A stretch of DNA of 55,110 bases, from the IMG/VR virus record IMGVR_UViG_3300021197_001923, positions 1 to 55,110 of that record; one strand, given 5' to 3'. The DNA comes from a virus. The notes under the pieces are model-generated. The model searched no databases. It was not told the DNA's origin and worked only from the letters and a program-made list of their open reading frames with translations. A program made the translations under genes and the position numbers. Positions 49,312 through 55,110 of this stretch are shown here, piece after piece (the first letter of the stretch is position 1; every line of letters begins with the position of its first letter).

Positions 49312-49803
49312 ATGGCTACAATTACTACACTCGCTAAAGCTGCCGGCGGTAAAGGCAACCCTAGTCGTAAGGCGTATATGGTCGAAAAAGAAATCGACTT
49401 GGCCGCAGCGGCAACCGCAAAGGGTTCTGCCCTAGCAGCTAACGACATTATCCAAGCAATCACAGTTGGGGCAAACACCCTAGTAATTGCAGCTGGAATG
49501 GAAATTACCACGGCGCCAGCTGGTGGTAACTCCTGTACCATTGATCTTGGTATTACCGGTGGCGATGTCGATGCATTTGTTGACGGTATGACCGTTACTG
49601 GTGCCTCTGCTGGTGCTTACGGCACCTTAGCAAATACTGCTTGTCCAATCCTCGTCACAGCATCCGATACAATCGACATGCTCTTGCTTGGAACGACACC
49701 AGACACCTCTGGAAAAATCCGTGTTTACGCTGTCCTGTTGGACGTAGACGGCATGGGTTCAGACAAAGGTGCTGACGAAGTAGATCGTGACTACTTAGCT
49801 TGA
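49312..49803 (+). CDS. Head decoration-type protein
   Basis: 163 residues directly behind the coat, with GAGGAG 7-8 nt upstream. Beta-rich, Ala/Gly/Thr-rich (NDIIQAITVGANTLVIAAGMEITTAPAGGNSCTIDLGITGGD), a composition of small head-decoration or fibrous capsid proteins of marine phages. No signal peptide. The function is inferred from position. Confidence 0.65.
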   Translation: MATITTLAKAAGGKGNPSRKAYMVEKEIDLAAAATAKGSALAANDIIQAITVGANTLVIAAGMEITTAPAGGNSCTIDLGITGGDVDAFVDGMTVTGASAGAYGTLANTACPILVTASDTIDMLLLGTTPDTSGKIRVYAVLLDVDGMGSDKGADEVDRDYLA

Positions 49804-49809
49804 TTCTTT

Positions 49810-49831
49810 GGGGCTGGCTTCGGCTGGCCCC
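49810..49831 (+). terminator. Hairpin with UUCG loop between capsid and tail genes
   Basis: Nine-pair stem GGGGCTGGC / GCTGGCCCC (two G-T pairs) closed by TTCG. The T-run is weak, so it probably dampens rather than stops transcription, or protects capsid mRNA ends. Confidence 0.5.
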
Positions 49832-49857
49832 TCTGACATTTTAATGGATTTTCCCAC

Positions 49858-50547
49858 ATGGCAACTACTTTCCTCGACCTATGTAACTTGGTCCTGCGCC
49901 GCCTTAATGAGGTGGAGATAGCGCAAGATGACTTTGGCAACGCACGAGGCATTCAGGCGCTTGTGAAAGACGCTGTGAAAGCAGCAGTCGCCCGCATAAA
50001 CCAGCAAGAGTTCGAGTGGCCCTTTAATGCGGCAAGTCATACTGCAACTTTGGTAGCAGGGCAGAGCGAATATACTTTTCCTGATTTTTTTAAGGTAGCA
50101 GACTACAACAGCTTCCAGATCCAGAAAGATGATACTCTCGGTACTGGTTTCAAAGCTTTAAAAGTTCTTGATCGTGACGAATGGTATCAGCGGCATCGTG
50201 ATATTGATTATGAGGCCGGCTCTGCGGGTCGAGGAGTGCCTGAATACGTTTTTGCCAGTCACGGAAGTGGCTATGGTGTAAGCCCGTCTCCTGACGCCGC
50301 TTATTCAATTAAATTCAAGTATTATCTGAACTATTCTGATCTAACTGCTTACAACGACATCACCCGTATCCCATCAAGTTTTGACACGGTCCTCATCGAT
50401 GGCGCCCTTTATCACCTCTACATGTTTAAAGATAACGTCGAAAGCGCTCAGGCTGCATATATGGCCTTTGAGCGTGGTCTTAAAAGCCTCCAAACTCTGT
50501 ACATCAATAATTTTGAATACATCCGTGACACACGAGTGAGGTTCTAA
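49858..50547 (+). CDS. Tail tube/adaptor protein (T7 gp11-like)
   Basis: 229 residues. It starts with TTFLDLCNLVLRRLNEVEIAQDDF, a helix pair typical of podoviral adaptors, then beta-rich sequence (YTFPDFFKVADYNSFQI), ending in helical YMAFERGLKSLQTLY. The stop overlaps the nozzle gene (TAATG). It bridges portal and tail nozzle. Confidence 0.8.
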   Translation: MATTFLDLCNLVLRRLNEVEIAQDDFGNARGIQALVKDAVKAAVARINQQEFEWPFNAASHTATLVAGQSEYTFPDFFKVADYNSFQIQKDDTLGTGFKALKVLDRDEWYQRHRDIDYEAGSAGRGVPEYVFASHGSGYGVSPSPDAAYSIKFKYYLNYSDLTAYNDITRIPSSFDTVLIDGALYHLYMFKDNVESAQAAYMAFERGLKSLQTLYINNFEYIRDTRVRF

Positions 50548-52187
50548 TGCCTGACCGGATAGAGAACCTGAAAATTATCTCGGCGGGTGGTCTAAACTCT
50601 AATGAAAACCACTTAGATTTATCGGATAATGATCCTGGTGTAGCAACACGCTTAGTGAATTTTGAGCCCAGTCTTTTTGGCGGTTATCGTCGTATTTCAG
50701 GTTATAACCTCTACAAAAGTGATTTTCCTGAAGTAGGTGCAGGATCGGCTGCCGGTAAAATCTTATGCATAGCTATTTTTAAAAACGATGTGCTCGGCAC
50801 AACTCGTATAATTGCTACCCGAAAAAATAGTGGCGCCAACACTTACAGCTTCTATCAATACGTCCCGCTCAATGGCTGGCAGGTAATTTCAGGAGCTCCA
50901 ACGCCTGCTACGACTGACGGCGTAGTTACCGTAGATAAAATCCGTCATGCCCAATTTAATTTTGGATCTGGTAATCAGATCATTTTTGCTGACGGTGTAA
51001 ACAATGCAATCGTCTACACAGGCAACGCTTGGTATACTTTAAGCAGTTCAAATAACGGCGGAACATCCAGTCCAGGCGGTAATCAAATTTTAAACTCACC
51101 ATCGGTAGTTGATGTATTTGAAAACCATATTTTTCTATCCGGTGATGAAGACAACGAAGCCGTAGTTGCCCATTCTGCACCAAATGATCCACTTACTTGG
51201 ACTGTGGCTGCGGGGGGAGGACAGCTTACAGTGGGCACTGAGGTGGTTCAAATTAAGCCATTTCGTGACAATCTTTTTGTCTTTGGTACTAACGCCATCA
51301 AAAAGGTTTCTGTGGACGCTGGCTCTGGCGACTTCGTAACGGAAAATGTTACGTCTAACGTTGGTTGCATTGCTAAAGACAGCGTTTTGGAAATTGGCGG
51401 CGATCTTATGTTTTTGGCACCCGACGGTTTACGTCCGGTGGCTGGTACAAGCCGCATCGGCGATGTTGAGTTGGAAACCATCTCCAAATCAATCCAAGGT
51501 GCGCTAGTTGACCTAATCGAAAATTTTGATCTCAGTACGATGAACGGTGTGGTTATTCGTACTAAATCACAGGTTAGATTTTTCGTCGGTGATGATACAA
51601 ATTTTGCAGCAGACAGCACTGGAATTATTGGCGGTTTATCAAACAATAGTGGTTCAATCGAATGGGAGTTTGGAACTCTACTCGGCATACGGGCATCTTG
51701 TTGTACCTCTGGGTATGTAGGCACCGAAGAATTTGTTCTGCACGGTGATTACGACGGCAAGATATACCGGCAGGAACAGGGAAATAACTTCAATGGCAGC
51801 GATATTGTTTCAATTTATGCCACTCCATATTTGGATTTCGGCGATGCCGGAGTTCGCAAAAACATACGCAAGATAAATACTTTCATTCGGGCTGAAGGGC
51901 CGCTCGAAATGAACCTGGCCCTCAGTTACGACTGGGGTGACTACAATACAGCCAGACCCTCTACCTACACTCAAAATTCAGCTGGTGCGCCAACCACGTA
52001 TGGCGGTCGGAACATCGATTATGGCGCAGCTAACATCGTTTATGGCGGATCTGAAAAACCCATTATGGAGACAGCAGTTCAAGGCTCAGGCTTTGCTTTG
52101 AGAGCCACTTTTGTGACCGTTGGGCAGTACAATCCATTTTCGATCCAAGGGCTAGTAATCGAATATTCCGTCGCAGGGAGAAGATAA
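50547..52187 (+). CDS. Tail nozzle protein (T7 gp12/P22 gp10-like)
   Basis: 546 residues, coupled to the adaptor. N-terminus MPDRIENLKIISAGGLNSNENHLDLSDNDPGVATRLVNFEPSLFGGYRRISGY is typical for marine podovirus nozzle proteins. The remainder is a beta-propeller-like sequence (VFENHIFLSGDEDNEAVVAHSAPNDPLTW, VQIKPFRDNLFVFGTNAIKKVS). Precedes the fibre gene by 3 nt. Confidence 0.85.
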   Translation: MPDRIENLKIISAGGLNSNENHLDLSDNDPGVATRLVNFEPSLFGGYRRISGYNLYKSDFPEVGAGSAAGKILCIAIFKNDVLGTTRIIATRKNSGANTYSFYQYVPLNGWQVISGAPTPATTDGVVTVDKIRHAQFNFGSGNQIIFADGVNNAIVYTGNAWYTLSSSNNGGTSSPGGNQILNSPSVVDVFENHIFLSGDEDNEAVVAHSAPNDPLTWTVAAGGGQLTVGTEVVQIKPFRDNLFVFGTNAIKKVSVDAGSGDFVTENVTSNVGCIAKDSVLEIGGDLMFLAPDGLRPVAGTSRIGDVELETISKSIQGALVDLIENFDLSTMNGVVIRTKSQVRFFVGDDTNFAADSTGIIGGLSNNSGSIEWEFGTLLGIRASCCTSGYVGTEEFVLHGDYDGKIYRQEQGNNFNGSDIVSIYATPYLDFGDAGVRKNIRKINTFIRAEGPLEMNLALSYDWGDYNTARPSTYTQNSAGAPTTYGGRNIDYGAANIVYGGSEKPIMETAVQGSGFALRATFVTVGQYNPFSIQGLVIEYSVAGRR

Positions 52188-52190
52188 CAC

Positions 52191-55110
52191 ATGGCAGGTT
52201 ATATACGCCAATCAGTCGCTGACATTATTAACGGCGCTGACATTACAGCACCGCCAATCAATGCTGAGTTTAACCAACTTGTCTCCGCATTTAATGCGAG
52301 TTCGGGACATGCTCACGACGGCTCTACGGGTAACGCTCCGAAAATTAATCTGACGACTTCAATCTCAGGATATTTACCAGCAGCCCACGGTGGCGTCGGT
52401 GGTAAAAACAAAACTGATGCGACGTCAGCGCCTCTAACAACAAATGACAACACCGAAGGCTATGCACCTGGCTCCATTTGGGAAAACACCTCAAATGGGC
52501 GGGTGTATATTTGTGTTGGAAACACCACAAATGCAGCCGTCTGGCGTGAACTGGTAACCGTAATTTCTGGCAACAAACTTGAACCTGTTGCCCACAACAC
52601 CATCGACATCGGGACGCCCAGCGTAAGGTTTCAAGATTTGTATCTGCAGGGCGGATCAGTAATCGCTGGCAACTCAAGTTTCGGCGGCACTCTCACGGTC
52701 ACAGGCAACGTTACAGGATCAGCAAACCTTGCGATCACGGGTACTTCCACCCTCACAGGCGATGTGTCTGCTGGAGGCGCTCTGACGGTCACTGGCAATA
52801 CAACTCTCAATGGGAATACCACAGTCGGTAACGCTGCTTCAGACACCATTACATTTAACGCAGACGTTGCTTCGCACCTTTTACCATCAGCTGACGACAC
52901 CTATGATTTAGGTGCCTCTGGTGGCCCAGAATGGCGTAATTTGTACATCGATGGCACAGCCCAAATCGATACGCTTGATGTGGACGAGAATGCTAATATT
53001 GATGGCAATCTCACTGTCACTGGAACGGTAGGTGTTACAGGTTTAACAACCGTTGCAAATCTCACTTCCACAGGCACTGCAACGCTTGCAACTGTGGACA
53101 TAAATGCAGGTAATATTGATGGCACCGACATTGGTACGTCCAGCAGAGGTGCAGCCAGCTTTACCACAGTTAATTCAAACGCTGGCATCACAGGCGACCT
53201 CACGGGCAACGTAACTGGTAACGTCACAGGCAATATCACCTCGACAGGAACTTCGACCTTCTCTGCCATCGACGTGAATGGTGGAAACATCGACAATGCA
53301 GTTATTGGTGGCGCCACACCTACCGCAATAACTGGAACGACGATTACAGCCAATTCAGGCTTCACTGGGGCCATTACAGGTAATGTGACGGGCAATGTGA
53401 CAGGTAACGTTACAGGCGACGTCACGGGCGATCTGACAGGTAATGTGACCGCTTCTAGCGGCAGCACCTCGCTCAACAATTTGACCGTCAATGGGACGAT
53501 TGATGTCACCAATGCAACTATAGACAACGTCACCGATCCTACGTCCAATCAACAGGCCGCAACTAAAGCCTATGTTGATACGCAGGTCAGTAATTTGGTG
53601 GATAGCGCACCAGGCGCATTGGACACTTTAAATGAACTTGCAGCTGCCATTGGCGATGACGCAAACTTCAGCACCACGATCACAAATTCAATCGCCACTA
53701 AAGTTCCTTTAGCTGGTGGTACGATGTCGGGCGATCTGAACCTTGGCACGAACAAAGTCACAAACCTTGGTACGCCTTCAGCGTCCACAGACGCCGCTAC
53801 AAAGGGCTATATCGATACGGTATTCGGCAGCACCTCGTCTGCGGCTACCAGCGCTACAAACGCCGCAAATTCGGCCACAGCAGCGGCTTCAAGCGCAACC
53901 AGTGCAGCGACCAGCTATGACAGCTTTGATGATCGTTATTTGGGCGCAAAATCTGATCTGGCTACCAGAACTACGGACAATGACGGTGACGCCCTTGTAA
54001 CTGGCGCACTGGCATTTGATTCAGTCAATAACGTGATGAAAGTGTGGAGCGGTTCAGAGTGGGCAGCAGCCTCATCATCCATCGAAGGTATTAAGTCCAG
54101 TTTCCGTTACGTGGCAACGGCTGGACAAACCACGTTCTCTGGCTCCGATGCTAACAGTAGCACGTTGGTCATCGATCAGGCTGGGCTTACAAATGTATTC
54201 CTAAACGGGGTACGCCTAGTTCAAGGGTCTGGTCAGGATTACACCGTATCAGCTGCCAACAATAGCGTAACCTTGCTATCAGCCGCAGCGGTTAATGACG
54301 TGATGGAGATCGAAGTCTTCGGCAACTTTGCTGGTCAGTCTGGTGCTGCTGTAGCGATTACGGGCGGTAGCATCACTGGTTTGAGTTCGCTTGATGTTAC
54401 AGGTACGCCTACCTTTGACGGATTGACGGTTGATGGAAGTGCTTCAATAGGAACGAACACTGCGGGTATTCTCAGCGTAAAAGGTGGCAGTTCTACTTCT
54501 TCACAAGTTCGTTTCTTTGATGGTGGCACAGCACGGGCAAGAATTGGCGTACCAACAGGCCAGACTTATTTAAGTCTTTCTGGGTCGGACACGCTCACCG
54601 CTGACGTTGCGATTGATGCGACAGGTAATTTCATGGTGGGAACTCTCGACAGCACACCTATCGGGTCTGGTGGTACTGCAATTACCTCTGATGGGCGTAT
54701 AGATATTTCAAGGAATGATGGACTAGCCGCTCAATTTGAAAGACGTACTAATGATGGGAACATTGTTAGCTTTATTAAAGATGGTAATTCTATCGGAACC
54801 CTCGGTAGCAACACAACAGGCGGTCAAAGTTTATTTGATATAGCGTCAAGAAGTAATGCCGCATCAAACATGCGATTTTTAACGCATGATGGTTCCTCTC
54901 TACAAGAAGTTATGCGCCTCAGTAGTAGTGGATTATTAACCAAATACGGTGCTTCTACTTTTAATGAAGGGGGTGCAGACGCAGACTTCCGTGTTGAGAG
55001 TGACAGCAACGCTAATATGCTGTTTGTGGATGCTGGGAATAATCGGATTGGTATTAGAAACACTGGTTACAATACTACAGCAGATTTAAATCTGCTAGGA
55101 AAGGGTCTTA
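52191..55110 (+). CDS. Long tail fibre, N-terminal 973 residues (3'-partial)
   Basis: Open to the right edge. The N-terminal ~150 residues (AGYIRQSVADIINGADITAPPINAEFNQL..., HAHDGSTG) look like a podoviral tail-binding domain of the kind where GHxHDG marks metal-binding trimers. A beta-helical shaft follows, with G-N-V-T-G-D/N-x-T repeats, GTMSGDLNLGTNKVTNLG and NGGNID motifs, and a GFTTATS-like DUF-type SFRYVATAGQTTFSGSDANS domain. The last ~35 residues include the DFRVESD module shared with the genes at the left edge. Probably continues into the S74 part at nt 2 if circular. Confidence 0.85.
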   Translation, partial: MAGYIRQSVADIINGADITAPPINAEFNQLVSAFNASSGHAHDGSTGNAPKINLTTSISGYLPAAHGGVGGKNKTDATSAPLTTNDNTEGYAPGSIWENTSNGRVYICVGNTTNAAVWRELVTVISGNKLEPVAHNTIDIGTPSVRFQDLYLQGGSVIAGNSSFGGTLTVTGNVTGSANLAITGTSTLTGDVSAGGALTVTGNTTLNGNTTVGNAASDTITFNADVASHLLPSADDTYDLGASGGPEWRNLYIDGTAQIDTLDVDENANIDGNLTVTGTVGVTGLTTVANLTSTGTATLATVDINAGNIDGTDIGTSSRGAASFTTVNSNAGITGDLTGNVTGNVTGNITSTGTSTFSAIDVNGGNIDNAVIGGATPTAITGTTITANSGFTGAITGNVTGNVTGNVTGDVTGDLTGNVTASSGSTSLNNLTVNGTIDVTNATIDNVTDPTSNQQAATKAYVDTQVSNLVDSAPGALDTLNELAAAIGDDANFSTTITNSIATKVPLAGGTMSGDLNLGTNKVTNLGTPSASTDAATKGYIDTVFGSTSSAATSATNAANSATAAASSATSAATSYDSFDDRYLGAKSDLATRTTDNDGDALVTGALAFDSVNNVMKVWSGSEWAAASSSIEGIKSSFRYVATAGQTTFSGSDANSSTLVIDQAGLTNVFLNGVRLVQGSGQDYTVSAANNSVTLLSAAAVNDVMEIEVFGNFAGQSGAAVAITGGSITGLSSLDVTGTPTFDGLTVDGSASIGTNTAGILSVKGGSSTSSQVRFFDGGTARARIGVPTGQTYLSLSGSDTLTADVAIDATGNFMVGTLDSTPIGSGGTAITSDGRIDISRNDGLAAQFERRTNDGNIVSFIKDGNSIGTLGSNTTGGQSLFDIASRSNAASNMRFLTHDGSSLQEVMRLSSSGLLTKYGASTFNEGGADADFRVESDSNANMLFVDAGNNRIGIRNTGYNTTADLNLLGKGL
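53376..53450 (+). repeat. Tandem GN[VI]TG-coding repeat in the fibre shaft
   Basis: Six in-frame 12-nt units (ACAGGTAATGTG-like, with GGC/GGT and GAC/AAC changes) code for T-G-N/D-V/L repeats in a beta-helix shaft. Such repeats may lose or gain units by slippage, changing shaft length. Confidence 0.7.

Noticed and set aside
53376-53450. Possible CRISPR-like array
   Set aside because: Units are contiguous 12-nt coding repeats in frame with the fibre gene; no spacers.
1-55110. Methanesulfonate monooxygenase gene (reported for HMO-2011), T7-like RNA polymerase or CI-type repressor
   Set aside because: None of the proteins read here shows the required motifs; absent or not recognisable in this window.

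Overview
The window looks like a (near-)complete genome of a temperate, short-tailed marine phage of the HMO-2011 type, a group known from SAR116 and Roseobacter-clade hosts. Three things support this. The gene set is podoviral: terminase, P22-like portal and coat, two tail-tube/nozzle proteins, internal virion proteins and repetitive fibres. The size (~55.1 kb) is right. The family-A DNA polymerase carries a DnaJ-type zinc-finger insert between its exonuclease and polymerase domains, which I recall as the hallmark of HMO-2011. An alphaproteobacterial host is inferred from this kinship and from a 3'-tRNA-Gly-like sequence inside a probable attP. No phage RNA polymerase gene was seen, and several sigma70-like promoters are visible, so transcription probably relies on host polymerase.

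Layout. 1-17.7 kb (+): late genes. These are the end of a fibre with an S74 chaperone, a second fibre, small tail-associated proteins, a HlyC-like lysine acyltransferase next to a very acidic repeat protein, the lysis cassette (GH24 endolysin, overlapping spanins), then large internal virion proteins including one with a transglycosylase domain. 17.7-20.0 kb: two terminators, an operator-like dyad, a small plus-strand gene, the tyrosine integrase (-) and a well-formed attP. 20.0-34.9 kb (-): replication and metabolism. It holds PD-(D/E)XK nucleases, an RMF-like protein, class II ribonucleotide reductase, a MazG-like protein, DUF3310, a Cas4/RecB-like nuclease, a putative ssDNA-binding protein, DNA polymerase, DnaB-like helicase, primase, a DUF932 protein and a second tyrosine recombinase. 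34.9-37.4 kb: a structured, terminated non-coding segment, then a compositionally foreign four-gene module headed by a Cys-rich DUF7227/Gp88-like protein. 37.4-55.1 kb (+): HNH nuclease, small basic proteins, terminase, portal, scaffold, coat, adaptor, nozzle and a long fibre that runs off the right edge. Opposite-strand insertions here include a three-gene operon of exported proteins (40.9-41.7 kb) and a small Zn-ribbon gene with a structured 3' region.

How it works together. A palindrome of consensus TATAGTGCACTATA occurs five times and only at starts of early transcription units: ssDNA-binding protein, helicase, DUF932 operon, integrase 2/ncRNA, and foreign module. This points to one coordinating regulator, but no classical CI/Cro-like protein was recognised. 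Intrinsic terminators separate the early units, and one lies directly in front of the primase start, which suggests attenuation or readthrough control. If the window is a circular molecule, the fibre gene at the right end continues into the left end one frame off, with a formal slippery heptamer just before the join.
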